A stretch of DNA of 64,000 nucleotides from Acidovorax sp. Leaf160 (lineage in GTDB: Bacteria; Pseudomonadota; Gammaproteobacteria; Burkholderiales; Burkholderiaceae_C): positions 1 through 64,000 of the forward strand of contig NZ_LMOV01000028.1 in NCBI RefSeq assembly GCF_001424265.1. Reading direction: 5' to 3'. Both the position numbers and the translations under genes were made by a program. Positions within the stretch are counted from its first letter, which is position 1. The number at the start of each line of letters is the position of its first letter. This document shows, in pieces, positions 39,168 through 47,171 of the stretch. The notes beneath the pieces are model-generated. The model was not told the DNA's origin. It saw only the letters and a list, made by a program, of their open reading frames with translations, and did not search any database.

Positions 39168-39442
39168 GAAGCGCGTTCCCAGGGCGCGGGGCGCTGCAAC
39201 ACCTCCACCATCTCGGGCACCGCCGTGCCGGGCGTGGCAAGCACCGCCAGGAATTCCTCGAAGCCCTCAGGGCTCATGCGGATGGGCAGGGATTCGAGCA
39301 AGGCCTCTTCCGCCGCACGCACCGCCGCATCGCGCATGAACTCGGTCCGCGAGCGCCCGCGCAGCATGGCGGCCCGGTCGATCATGGCCAGGTCGCTCAC
39401 CGCGAGGCGCAGCGAGAGGGGGTGGTTGGCAAGTGGGGTCAT
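39164..39442 (-). CDS. DUF1778 ribbon-helix-helix antitoxin (TacA-like)
   Basis: 92 aa. The N-terminal ribbon-helix-helix region (HPLSLRLAVSDLAMIDRAAMLRGRSRTEFM) binds DNA and is followed by a C-terminal tail that should wrap the toxin. It is first in the operon and overlaps the toxin by 4 bases. A palindrome 10-30 bases before its start is the likely autoregulatory site. Confidence 0.88.
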   Translation of the reverse strand: MTPLANHPLSLRLAVSDLAMIDRAAMLRGRSRTEFMRDAAVRAAEEALLESLPIRMSPEGFEEFLAVLATPGTAVPEMVEVLQRPAPWERAS

Positions 39443-39451
39443 TCACGGATT

Positions 39452-39472
39452 CTATTAGCGTATTGCAAATAG
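39452..39472. promoter_or_regulatory. Putative toxin-antitoxin operator
   Basis: On the minus strand CTATTTGC-AATAC-GCTAATAG forms an inverted repeat with 7 of 8 arm positions matching. Its edge is 10 bases from the DUF1778 start codon. Ribbon-helix-helix antitoxins normally repress their own promoter through such sites. Confidence 0.55.
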
Positions 39473-39561
39473 CACTACAAGCCGGTCATACCGCAGATGG
39501 TTCTACGGCGCCTGGCAAACCTTCAGCCCCGATCTGGTGCGGGCGCTACTGCGCTACGGCG

Positions 39562-41460
39562 CTACTGCCCGCCCTGACTTTCGTGGCGCTGCAACGCCCA
39601 CATGCTCGCGTACCGCCCGCCGCGCGCCAGCAGTTCGGCATGCGTGCCGCGCTCGATGATCTGGCCCGCGTCCATCACCAGGATCTCGTGCGCATCAACC
39701 ACGGTGGACAGGCGGTGCGCGATCAGCAGCGTGGTCTTGCCTTCGGCCGCGCTCTGCAGCTCGGCCTGGATCGCGCGTTCGTTGGCGGAATCGAGCGCGC
39801 TGGTGGCCTCGTCGAAGATCAGGATGGGCGGGTCTTTCAGCAGCGTGCGGGCGATGGCCACGCGCTGCTTTTCGCCACCCGAGAGCTTCAGCCCCCGCTC
39901 GCCCACCGGCGTGGCGTAGCCCTGCGGCGTGGCGGCGATGAAGCCGTGGATGCGCGCCGCCTGCGCGGCGGCTTCCACCTCCTGCTGCGTGGCGCCGGGC
40001 CGGCCGTAGGCGATGTTGTAGGCGATGGTGTCGTTGAACAGCACGGTGTCCTGCGGCACGATGCCGATGGCGCGGCGCACGCTGTCCTGGGTGACGGCAC
40101 GCAGGTCCTGCCCGCCCAGCGTGACGCGTCCTGACTGGATGTCGTAGAAGCGGTAGAGCAGCCGCGCCAGGGTGGACTTGCCGGAACCCGATGGGCCCAC
40201 CACCGCCACGGTACGGCCGGCGGGGATCTCGAAGCTGACCCCGCGCAGGATGGGACGCGCCGGGTCGTAGGCGAAGTGCACGTCCTCGAAGCGCACGGCG
40301 GGCGGGCCCTGCAGCACGAGCGGCACGGCACCGGGCGCATCGGCCACCTCGCGCTCGCGGTCCATCAGGGTGAACATCTTGTCCAGGTCGGTCAGGCTCT
40401 GCTTGATCTCGCGGTAGATCACGCCCAGGAAGTTGAGCGGTATGTAGAGCTGGATCATGAAGGCGTTGACCATGACCAGGTCGCCCACCGTCATGCGCCC
40501 GTCCGCCACGCCCTGCGCGGCGCGCCACAGCATGCAGACCAGGCCGGTGGCGATGATGAGCTGCTGGCCGGTGTTGAGCAGCGACAGCGAGGTCTGGCTT
40601 TTCAGCCGCGCGCGGCGCAGGCGCTGCAGGCTCTCGTCGTAGCGGCGCGCCTCGAAGGCCTCGTTGTTGAAGTACTTGACGGTCTCGTAGTTGAGCAGCG
40701 AATCCACGGCCTTGGCATGCGCGGCCGAATCGAACTCGTTGGCCTGGCGCCGGAAGTGCGTGCGCCATTCGGTCACGCCCACCGTGAAGGCGATGTAGAG
40801 CGCCAGCGCGCCCAGCGTGATCCAGGCGAACCAGGCGTCGAAGCGCACGGCCAGCACCGTGAGCACCATGAACACCTCGATCAGCGTGGCGCCGATGTTG
40901 AAGAGGGTGAACGAGATCAGCGACTGGATGCTGCCCATGCCGCGCTCGATGTCGCGCGTCATGCCGCCGGTCTGGCGCTCCAGGTGAAAGCGCAGCGACA
41001 GGGCATGCAGATGCTCGAAGGTCTGCAGCGCAATGGTGCGGGCCGCCCCCTGCGTGGCCTTGGCGAAGACGAGTTCGCGCAGCTCGGTGAAGACCGAGGT
41101 CGAGAGCCGCAGCAGGCCGTAGGCCACGATCAGCGCCACGGGTACCACCACCACGATGGCCGGGTTGCCGGGCGTGAGGGTCATCGCATCCACCAGGTGC
41201 TTGAGCAGCAGCGGCACGCCGACGTTGGCGGTCTTGGCGCCCAGCACGAACACCAGCGCCGCGATCACGCGCCACTTGTATTGCCACAGGTAGGGCAGCA
41301 GGCGTGCGATGGTGCCCCAGTCGGAGCGCCGCGGGGCGGGTGGAGCGGCCGGCTCCGAGGACGGCGGGGAATGCGGCGCAGATCGGGTTGCGGCGCTGTG
41401 CGGGGACGCGTGGGGATGCGGGGCGTGGGGGGAGGCAGCAGATTCGCCGTGGGGGCGCAT
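39562..41460 (-). CDS. ABC transporter, fused permease and ATPase (Atm1/HMT1-like)
   Basis: 632 aa. A His/Pro-rich cytoplasmic N-terminus precedes a six-helix exporter domain with FNNEAFEARRYDESL, a signature of the Atm1/ABCB7 group (NYETVKYFNNE). The nucleotide-binding domain has Walker [10 protein letters not shown], signature LSGGEKQR, Walker B ILIFDEATSALD and H-loop IAHRLST. Bacterial Atm1-type exporters move glutathione-linked compounds or metals. ATG 41460 is preferred to a TTG three codons upstream. It diverges from a thioesterase gene. Confidence 0.92.
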   Translation of the reverse strand: MRPHGESAASPHAPHPHASPHSAATRSAPHSPPSSEPAAPPAPRRSDWGTIARLLPYLWQYKWRVIAALVFVLGAKTANVGVPLLLKHLVDAMTLTPGNPAIVVVVPVALIVAYGLLRLSTSVFTELRELVFAKATQGAARTIALQTFEHLHALSLRFHLERQTGGMTRDIERGMGSIQSLISFTLFNIGATLIEVFMVLTVLAVRFDAWFAWITLGALALYIAFTVGVTEWRTHFRRQANEFDSAAHAKAVDSLLNYETVKYFNNEAFEARRYDESLQRLRRARLKSQTSLSLLNTGQQLIIATGLVCMLWRAAQGVADGRMTVGDLVMVNAFMIQLYIPLNFLGVIYREIKQSLTDLDKMFTLMDREREVADAPGAVPLVLQGPPAVRFEDVHFAYDPARPILRGVSFEIPAGRTVAVVGPSGSGKSTLARLLYRFYDIQSGRVTLGGQDLRAVTQDSVRRAIGIVPQDTVLFNDTIAYNIAYGRPGATQQEVEAAAQAARIHGFIAATPQGYATPVGERGLKLSGGEKQRVAIARTLLKDPPILIFDEATSALDSANERAIQAELQSAAEGKTTLLIAHRLSTVVDAHEILVMDAGQIIERGTHAELLARGGRYASMWALQRHESQGGQ

Positions 41461-41501
41461 GAAGGACAATTCCGGTTGTTGTTTTTACCGAGATTGTGCC
41501 C

Positions 41502-42044
41502 ATGACCGAATCCGCCCGCGCGACGCCCCCCTCGGCCGCGCCCGCCACGCCCGCTGCCACCGCCACGCCCGCGCCGACCGCCGCCCTGACCGCGCTGCCG
41601 GCCGACAAGGAACTGGTGCTGAAGGTCATCCCCATGCCGGGCGACTGCAACGCCAACGGCGACATCTTCGGCGGCTGGGTGATGGCGCAGGTGGACCTGG
41701 CGGGCTCGGTGCTGCCCGCGCGCCATGTGCAGGGCCGCATGGCAACGGTGGCGGTGAATGAATTCGTGTTCAAGCAGCCGGTGCGCGTCGGCGACATCCT
41801 CTCCTTCTTCGCCAGCGTGCAGCGAGTGGGCCGCACGTCGGTCACCGTGCAGGTGGAGGTGTATGCCGAGCGTTTCGCCGCGCAGGGCCGCTATGTGAAG
41901 GTGACCGAGGCGCGGCTGACCTACGTGGCCATCGATGCGGCCGGCCGGCCGCGGCCGATCGTCGTGGCCGGCGTTGCTGCCGCAGACCCTGCCCCGGGTG
42001 GTGCGGCGGCGGCCACCGGCGCCACCCCGCCTGCCGGCGCTTGA
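41502..42044 (+). CDS. Acyl-CoA thioesterase, hotdog fold (YciA-like)
   Basis: 180 aa. A Pro/Ala/Thr-rich N-terminus (about 35 residues) precedes a hotdog domain with NANGDIFGGWVMAQVDLAGS, which carries the family Asp and the GGW motif, then ATVAVNEFVFKQPVRVGDILSFFA. The C-terminus is Ala/Gly/Pro-rich. YciA-type enzymes hydrolyse short to medium acyl-CoAs. It is divergent from the ABC exporter, with 41 bases between start codons. Confidence 0.88.
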   Translation: MTESARATPPSAAPATPAATATPAPTAALTALPADKELVLKVIPMPGDCNANGDIFGGWVMAQVDLAGSVLPARHVQGRMATVAVNEFVFKQPVRVGDILSFFASVQRVGRTSVTVQVEVYAERFAAQGRYVKVTEARLTYVAIDAAGRPRPIVVAGVAAADPAPGGAAAATGATPPAGA

Positions 42045-42315
42045 ATCGACCTGGGGGGCGAGCCCGCCAGACGTTCTGGCACCGCCCGCCTCTGGTGGCG
42101 CACCCCAATGACGAAGCCGCCACCGGCTCCCGCTGCGCCGTGATGCGCGGGAAGCCGATGGCGGCTTGCGTGTATCTTCGGGCAGCCTCCGCCCGAACGC
42201 AGGAGCGGCGGCGGTAGCGGCGGTAGCGGATGCAGGCCCTGCTCTGGCATGGCCCCCATGCGGTGGTCTCGTGCGCCCCACCTTCCGGTCAACCCGCCGG
42301 CATGGCCTGCCGCAG

Positions 42316-42903
42316 TCAGGCCGCAGCCAGCGCCGGCGAATCGTTGCGGGCGTAGGCGGTGGACGCAGAGGTGCTCGACTGGCCGCGGCCGGCGCTGCCG
42401 CCGGCCTCGATCTCGCCGGAGAGCTGGCCGCCCTCTTCGATCACCACCTTGCCGTACCGGATCTTGCCCGTGACCTTGCCGGTGCTGTAGATCACCAGCT
42501 TCTGGCGCACCGTCAGCGTGCCGTCGAACTCACCGTGGATCTCGGCGATATCGATCTCGGCCGAACCACGGAAGGCGCCCTGCTCGGCGATCTGGATGAC
42601 GCGCGAATCCATCGTCGCTTCGACGGTCCCTTCCACCACCAGCGTGTCGCAGTCGGTGATCTCCACTCCCTTGAGCTTGATGTTCGGGCCCACGGTGAGC
42701 TTGCTGCCCACTCCCTCACCGGCGGCGGCAGCCGGCGACGTGCCCGTCAGCGGTTTGCTGTTCACGGCCGGGCTGGTGCCCAGCGGATTGGCAGCCGTCG
42801 CCGCCGTACCGGGCGTGGTGGCGCCACCCAGCACGGAGCCGGGCTGACGGGGCTGGAATGCGTCGGGTTCACGCTTGCCAAAGAAAGGGTTTTGCACGGC
42901 CAT
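42316..42903 (-). CDS. Bactofilin (polymer-forming cytoskeletal protein)
   Basis: 195 aa. A flexible Pro/Ala/Gly-rich N-terminus leads to the beta-helical bactofilin core (about 68-175): KLTVGPNIKLKGVEITDCDTLVVEGTVEA, GAFRGSAEIDIAEIHGEFDGTLTV and GKVTGKIRYGKVVIEEGGQLSGEIE. Bactofilins self-polymerise and scaffold cell-wall or polarity proteins. The ribosome binding site AAGGAGAT precedes ATG 42903. The gene stands alone; the 270 bases downstream to the YciA-like gene hold no other gene. Confidence 0.92.
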   Translation of the reverse strand: MAVQNPFFGKREPDAFQPRQPGSVLGGATTPGTAATAANPLGTSPAVNSKPLTGTSPAAAAGEGVGSKLTVGPNIKLKGVEITDCDTLVVEGTVEATMDSRVIQIAEQGAFRGSAEIDIAEIHGEFDGTLTVRQKLVIYSTGKVTGKIRYGKVVIEEGGQLSGEIEAGGSAGRGQSSTSASTAYARNDSPALAAA

Positions 42904-43062
42904 CAGATCTCCTTGAAAAGAGGGCCATGCTAGAAGTGCAGAGCAGTGAAAGATCCCAGCGTTACGCAAGAACGGTAACGAAACCGCTCGTTCGTAGCAT
43001 GCGCTTGCAGGGTTTGCAGCGACACACATCGGGGCAGCGGTGCAGAGTCCCCGCCTGATGTC

Positions 43063-43572
43063 TCACGCGACGATGTATGCCGCCGCGCCTGCCGCCAGCA
43101 GCGCCCCGTCCGCGCCGAAGAATTCCATGCGCGTGCTGGCCACCCGCGAGCCCAGGCGCAGCACTTCAGCGCGCATCGTGAAGTGGTCGCTGTCCACCCC
43201 GGGACGCAGATAGTCGATGCGCAGGTCGATGGTGCCCAGGCGGCCGAAGCGCTGCAGCCGCTGGAGGGGTGATTCATCCATGTGCCTGGCGCCGATGGCC
43301 GCCATGACCGCCAGCCCGCCCATGGCATCCAGCGACGCGCTGATTACGCCGCCGTGCAGCCGCTGGTGGCCGTAGTGCCCGACGAGGTCGGGCTTCATGT
43401 CGATGCGGGCTGCCACCTCGTCGGGCCGCACGCTGTGCACCTTCAGGCCCAGCAGGCGGTGAAAGACGATGCGTTCTTCGAAGATCTCGGTGAGGCCGGC
43501 GATGAACTCGGGCTCGAAGTCGGGCAGGGGTTGCACGGTGGAGGCCTGTGTTTCATATGCTATGTTTTTCAT
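43063..43572 (-). CDS. PaaI-family thioesterase (hotdog fold)
   Basis: 169 aa from ATG 43572. The hotdog core has PDLVGHYGHQRLHGGVISASLDAMGGLA (the HGG..D motif of the PaaI group) and LRIDYLRPGVDSDHF. It hydrolyses acyl-CoA thioesters of unknown chain type. The start region lies in a copy of the dispersed palindromic repeat: both candidate start codons (43593 and 43572) fall inside it. Its usual partners are the fatty-acid genes that follow. Confidence 0.88.
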   Translation of the reverse strand: MKNIAYETQASTVQPLPDFEPEFIAGLTEIFEERIVFHRLLGLKVHSVRPDEVAARIDMKPDLVGHYGHQRLHGGVISASLDAMGGLAVMAAIGARHMDESPLQRLQRFGRLGTIDLRIDYLRPGVDSDHFTMRAEVLRLGSRVASTRMEFFGADGALLAAGAAAYIVA

Positions 43573-43600
43573 AGCATTGGGCGCCCTATGCATGAGCGCT
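43550..43600. repeat. Dispersed palindromic repeat at the start of the PaaI-type gene
   Basis: On the minus strand CATGCATAGGGCGCCCAATG and then GCTATGAAAAACATAGC match the repeat family at 12.05 and 50.55 kb (CATGAATAAAGCGC..AGCTAT..TAGC). It includes the hairpin GCTATG/CATAGC. The repeat supplies the start codon and first residues of the thioesterase. Confidence 0.6.
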
Positions 43601-43672
43601 GGAGGATGAATGGGCTTGTTTTTGCAAGCCGACGGCAGGTAGAGGCCGCGCTGGAGCCGGGGTGAGGTACGG

Positions 43673-44005
43673 ACAAAACTGCGGGGGCCACTGCGTGTCG
43701 ACCCTCCGTCGGTGGCCGGACCTCAGCTGGCGCTGAAGTCCGGGCGGCGTTTTTGACGAAAACTTCTGGCGCCACTGCGTGTCGCTCCACCTCCGGTGGC
43801 CGGACTTCAGCTGGCGCTGAAGTCCGGACGGCGTTTTTGACGAAAACTTCTGGCGCCACTGCGTGTCGCCCCGCCTTCGGTGGCCGGAATTCAGCTGGCG
43901 CTGAAGTCCGGACGGCGTTTTTGACGAAAACTGCTGGCGCCACTGCGTGTCGCCCCACCTTCGGTGGCGGCCTTCAGCTCGCGCTGAAGTCCGGGCGGCG
44001 TTTTT
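43673..44005. repeat. Four-unit 84-bp tandem repeat containing the 3' end of the enoyl-CoA hydratase-family gene
   Basis: The segment GGCGTTTTTGACGAAAACT...GGCGCCACTGCGTGTCG...GGTGGCCGGA.TTCAGCTGGCGCTGAAGTCCGG recurs with periods of 84, 84 and 83 bases (GCGT anchors at 43747, 43831, 43915 and 43998). On the minus strand the unit nearest the gene is its own last codons (KRRPDFSAS and stop). The other three carry near-copies of the same codons downstream of the real stop. It fills the gap between this gene and the PaaI-type gene. Confidence 0.9.
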
Positions 44006-44807
44006 CCATGAAGGCGCTGAAGGCTTCCTTGGCGGCGGGCTGGACCAGCATGCGGCCGAAGCTCTCGCCTTCTTGCGCGATGCGTTCCAGCACTTCGGGT
44101 TGCTGGGCGTGCTTCATCAGGCGCTTGGTTTCGATCAGCGACGACAGCGGCTTGGCGGCCAGCTTGCGGGCCTGGGTCTGGGCGACCATGTTGCATTCGG
44201 TGGGCGGCACCACGCGGTTGACCAGGCCCACTTCCAGCGCGGCTTCGGCCATGAAGGGTTCGCCCAGCAGCAGCGCTTCGGCGGCCCGGTGGTAGCCGAA
44301 CATGCGCGGCACGAGCAGGCTGGAGCCGGCTTCGGGGCACAGGCCCAGGTTGACGAAGGGCATGGAGAACGCGGCGTTGTCGCCGGCATAGACCAGGTCG
44401 CAATGGAACAGCATGGTGGTGCCGATGCCCACAGCCGGGCCGCAGACGGCGGCGACGACGGGCTTCGGGAAGGTGGCGATGCCGCGCAGGAAGCGGAACA
44501 CCGGCGAGTCCTGGGTGGACGGCGTCTGCTGCAGGAAGTCGCCGATGTCGTTGCCGGCGCTGAAGATGGCCACGTCGCCCTGCAGCACCACCACGCGCAC
44601 TTTCGCGTCCTGCGCGGCGGCGTCGAAGGCGTCGGCCAGCGCCGCGTACATGGCGCGGGTGATCGAGTTCTTCTTGTCCAGCCGGTTGAAGGTGATGGTG
44701 GTGATGCCGGACTCGGTGTGGACCAGGATGTCCTGCGAGGCGGTGCCTGCCGTGCGGTCCGTGCCGGCCGTGGTGGTGTCGGTCATGTCGTTCATCCTTG
44801 TGCTCAT
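43974..44807 (-). CDS. Enoyl-CoA hydratase/isomerase family protein, probably delta3-delta2-enoyl-CoA isomerase-like
   Basis: 277 aa. The crotonase core has FSAGNDIGDFL (oxyanion loop) and VCGPAVGIGTTMLFHCDLVYAGDNAAFSMPFVNLGLCPEAGSS. The second catalytic Glu (CPEAGSS) is present, but the position of the first hydratase Glu is Phe (MPFVNLG), the pattern of enoyl-CoA isomerases. ATG 44807 overlaps the upstream thioesterase stop as ATGA and has AAGGA as ribosome binding site. The last residues, KRRPDFSAS, are repeated beyond the stop in a tandem array. It acts in handling unsaturated acyl-CoAs. Confidence 0.85.
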   Translation of the reverse strand: MSTRMNDMTDTTTAGTDRTAGTASQDILVHTESGITTITFNRLDKKNSITRAMYAALADAFDAAAQDAKVRVVVLQGDVAIFSAGNDIGDFLQQTPSTQDSPVFRFLRGIATFPKPVVAAVCGPAVGIGTTMLFHCDLVYAGDNAAFSMPFVNLGLCPEAGSSLLVPRMFGYHRAAEALLLGEPFMAEAALEVGLVNRVVPPTECNMVAQTQARKLAAKPLSSLIETKRLMKHAQQPEVLERIAQEGESFGRMLVQPAAKEAFSAFMEKRRPDFSAS

Positions 44808-45634
44808 TCCTTGTAGTAGACGATCTGGTGGCTGCTGGCCAGCAGCTGGCCGGCGCGGTTCCACAGTTGTGCGGTCTGGTCGAAGAAGCCGTTGCGGAAC
44901 TCCTGCGCCTGCGCCTGGCCCAGCACATGGCCGGTGCCGGTGGCCTGCAGCTGCGCGCTGCCGGCATGGAAGTACACGGTGAGCGACACCGTGCCCGCCG
45001 GCACGCGCTGCGCGCGCCGCAGCCAGACGCGAGGGTAGAACACATCGGCCAGCGCCGCCAACGCGCAGAAGTCCAGCGGCCGCTCGGGCGCGTCGCGCAT
45101 CCAGAGCCGCGTGAGGCTGCCGGCATGGCTGCGGCCGTCCCATTGCTGGGGCATGTCGCCGGCCACGGGGCGCAGCTCGTACCGGTCCAGCCAGGCCACG
45201 CCCAGCCCCTGGCCCAGCGGCTGCAGGCCTTCGGGCGCGGGTGCCTCGGGCATGGGGGTGTCGGTTTCGCTCCATGTTTCGCGGCGCGCCGCAGTCACTG
45301 CGGTGCCGGTGGTGGTCGTGACCATCGCGCCATCGGGGCCGGGCTGGGTGATGGACAGCGTCCAGTGCTGGGTGGACCGGTTGGTGCGCACCGGCGTGGC
45401 CTGCACGGTGAAGTCGCCCTGCCCCACCGCGCCTGCGTAGTTGACGGTGAGCGACAGCGGCTCGCCGAGCCGCGCGGGGTGCTGCATCACGGCCTGCAGC
45501 AGCGTGGCGGCCGTGGCGCCGCCGAAGGGCCCCACCATGTTCCAGTAATCCGGCGTCGTGCGGCCGGTGTAGCGGTCGGCGCCGTCGGGGGTGAGCGCCA
45601 GCGCATCGTCTAGAGGGTGCAGAGCATCGGTCAT
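44804..45634 (-). CDS. Acyl-CoA thioesterase, TesB-like (double hotdog)
   Basis: 276 aa. DYWNMVGPFGGATAATLLQAVMQHPARLG and SLTVNYAGAVGQGDFTV mark the first hotdog, and SLTVYFHAG with FDQTAQLWNRAGQLLASSHQIVYYKE the second. This is the layout of TesB-type enzymes. It hydrolyses acyl-CoA to free acid and CoA. Its stop overlaps the start of the enoyl-CoA isomerase-like gene, so the two are translated together. ATG 45634 has no strong ribosome binding site. Confidence 0.85.
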   Translation of the reverse strand: MTDALHPLDDALALTPDGADRYTGRTTPDYWNMVGPFGGATAATLLQAVMQHPARLGEPLSLTVNYAGAVGQGDFTVQATPVRTNRSTQHWTLSITQPGPDGAMVTTTTGTAVTAARRETWSETDTPMPEAPAPEGLQPLGQGLGVAWLDRYELRPVAGDMPQQWDGRSHAGSLTRLWMRDAPERPLDFCALAALADVFYPRVWLRRAQRVPAGTVSLTVYFHAGSAQLQATGTGHVLGQAQAQEFRNGFFDQTAQLWNRAGQLLASSHQIVYYKE

Positions 45635-45760
45635 GGTGACTGAGTGTGCCGTGGTTGAGAGCAACGTGCCGTCGTGCCTGCGACTTTGCTTGGCGAAGGG
45701 CACGGCCGGACTTCACCAGCAGACGCCGTGGAACTGGCTCCGCCAGGCCACCGGCGTCGT

Positions 45761-45884
45761 CCCCTTCCCGCGCGCCAGCGCGAGAGAAGGGGCAGAGGGC
45801 CGCGGCTCCCAACCTGCCCGCGCAGGTTGGGACGGCCCGAAGAGCTGCCGCCTCTGGCGGCTGCACGGAGCGGCTACGCCGCTC
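45761..45884. repeat. Array of palindromes between thiolase and thioesterase genes
   Basis: Four hairpins occur in 124 bases: CCCCTTC/GAAGGGG (45761-45792) enclosing CGCG/CGCG; CCCAACCTGC/GCAGGTTGGG, a perfect 10-bp stem with loop CCGC (45808-45831); GCCGCC/GGCGGC (45847-45861); and GAGCGGC/GCCGCTC with a 3-base loop (45868-45884). The surrounding gap (45635-45896) has no gene. It resembles mosaic REP-type intergenic elements; it may also terminate the thiolase transcript. Confidence 0.7.
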
Positions 45885-45896
45885 AGGGGGTTGTAC

Positions 45897-47096
45897 CTAG
45901 ACTTTTTCGAAGATGCCCGCCGCGCCCTGCCCCATGCCCACGCACATCGTGACCATGCCGTACTTCAGGTTCTTGCGGCGCAGCGCATGCACCACCGTGG
46001 CGGCGCGGATGGCGCCCGTCGCGCCCAGCGGATGGCCCAGGGCGATGGCGCCGCCCATGGGGTTGACCTTGGCCGGGTCCAGGCCCAGCTGGCGGATGAC
46101 GGCGAGCGACTGGGCGGCGAAGGCCTCGTTCAGCTCGAACCAGTCGATGTCCTGCTGCTGCAGGCCGGCGTAGCGCAGCGCGGCCGGGATGGCCTCGATC
46201 GGGCCGATGCCCATGATGCTGGGCGGCACGCCCTTGCTGGCGAAACTGACGAAGCGCGCCAGCGGGGTCAGGCCGAAGCGCTTGACCGCCGATTCGCTCG
46301 CCAGGATCAGCGCGCCCGCGCCGTCGCTGGTCTGCGAGCTGTTGCCCGCCGTGACCGAGCCGCGCGCCGCGAACACGGTCTTGAGCTTGGCCAGGCCCTC
46401 CAGGCTGGTGTCGGGGCGGGCGCCCTCGTCCAGCGACACGGTGCGGCTCTTGGCGATGGCCTCGCCGGTGGCGAGGTCAGCCGTGCGGTCGGTCACCTCG
46501 ATGGGCGTGATCTCATCGGCGAATTCGCCGGCCTGCTGCGCGGCCAGCGCCTTCTGGTGCGACTGCAGCGCGAAGGCGTCCTGGTCTTCGCGGCTCACCT
46601 TCCACTGCTGGGCGACCTTCTCGGCCGTGAGGCCCATGCCGTAGGCGATGCCCACGTCGCCGTCCCGCGCGAAGATGCTGGGCGACAGCGAGGGCGTGTT
46701 GCCCATCATGGGCACCATGCTCATGCTTTCGACACCGGCGGCGATCATCACCTCGGCCTCGCCCACGCGGATGCGGTCCGCCGCCATCTGCACGGCCGAC
46801 AGACCCGAGGCGCAGAAGCGGTTGACGGTGATGCCCCCCACGCTGGTGGGCAGCCCCGCCAGCACGGCGCCGATGCGCGCCACGTTCAGGCCTTGCGCGC
46901 CTTCGGGAATGGCGCAGCCGCAGATGATGTCCTCGATGGAGGCCGGGTCCAGCCCCGGCACCTGGGCCAGCGCGGCCTTCAGCGTCGTGGCCAGCAGGTC
47001 GTCCGGGCGGGTGTTGCGGAAGAAGCCGCGGTGCGACTTGCCGATGGGCGTGCGCGTGGCGGCGACGATGTAGGCGTCCTGCATTTGTTTTGCCAT
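45897..47096 (-). CDS. Acetyl-CoA C-acyltransferase (3-ketoacyl-CoA thiolase)
   Basis: 399 aa, family length. The nucleophile is Cys95 (NRFCASGLSAVQ); NEAFAAQS, GGAIALGHPLGATGA (His) and TMCVGMGQG (second Cys) complete the active site. It cleaves 3-ketoacyl-CoA to acetyl-CoA and a shortened acyl-CoA, the last step of beta-oxidation, and belongs with the FadB/FadN-like gene upstream. ATG 47096 follows the ribosome binding site AAGGAG. Confidence 0.95.
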   Translation of the reverse strand: MAKQMQDAYIVAATRTPIGKSHRGFFRNTRPDDLLATTLKAALAQVPGLDPASIEDIICGCAIPEGAQGLNVARIGAVLAGLPTSVGGITVNRFCASGLSAVQMAADRIRVGEAEVMIAAGVESMSMVPMMGNTPSLSPSIFARDGDVGIAYGMGLTAEKVAQQWKVSREDQDAFALQSHQKALAAQQAGEFADEITPIEVTDRTADLATGEAIAKSRTVSLDEGARPDTSLEGLAKLKTVFAARGSVTAGNSSQTSDGAGALILASESAVKRFGLTPLARFVSFASKGVPPSIMGIGPIEAIPAALRYAGLQQQDIDWFELNEAFAAQSLAVIRQLGLDPAKVNPMGGAIALGHPLGATGAIRAATVVHALRRKNLKYGMVTMCVGMGQGAAGIFEKV

Positions 47097-47171
47097 GGAG
47101 AAGGCTCCTTGATTCGTTCGACCCATCGACCTCGCGATCGGTGAGTGCATGGTTTGGGTTCGTTCGGTCGG

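Noticed and set aside
43569-43958. Open frame encoding 28-residue repeats (GRHAVAPEVFVKNA type)
   Set aside because: It is a by-product of the 84-bp tandem repeat; there is no ribosome binding site and no known family, and the unit is explained by duplication of the neighbouring gene end.
43673-44005. Possible CRISPR array
   Set aside because: The 84-bp units are contiguous direct repeats without unique spacers, and there are no cas genes.
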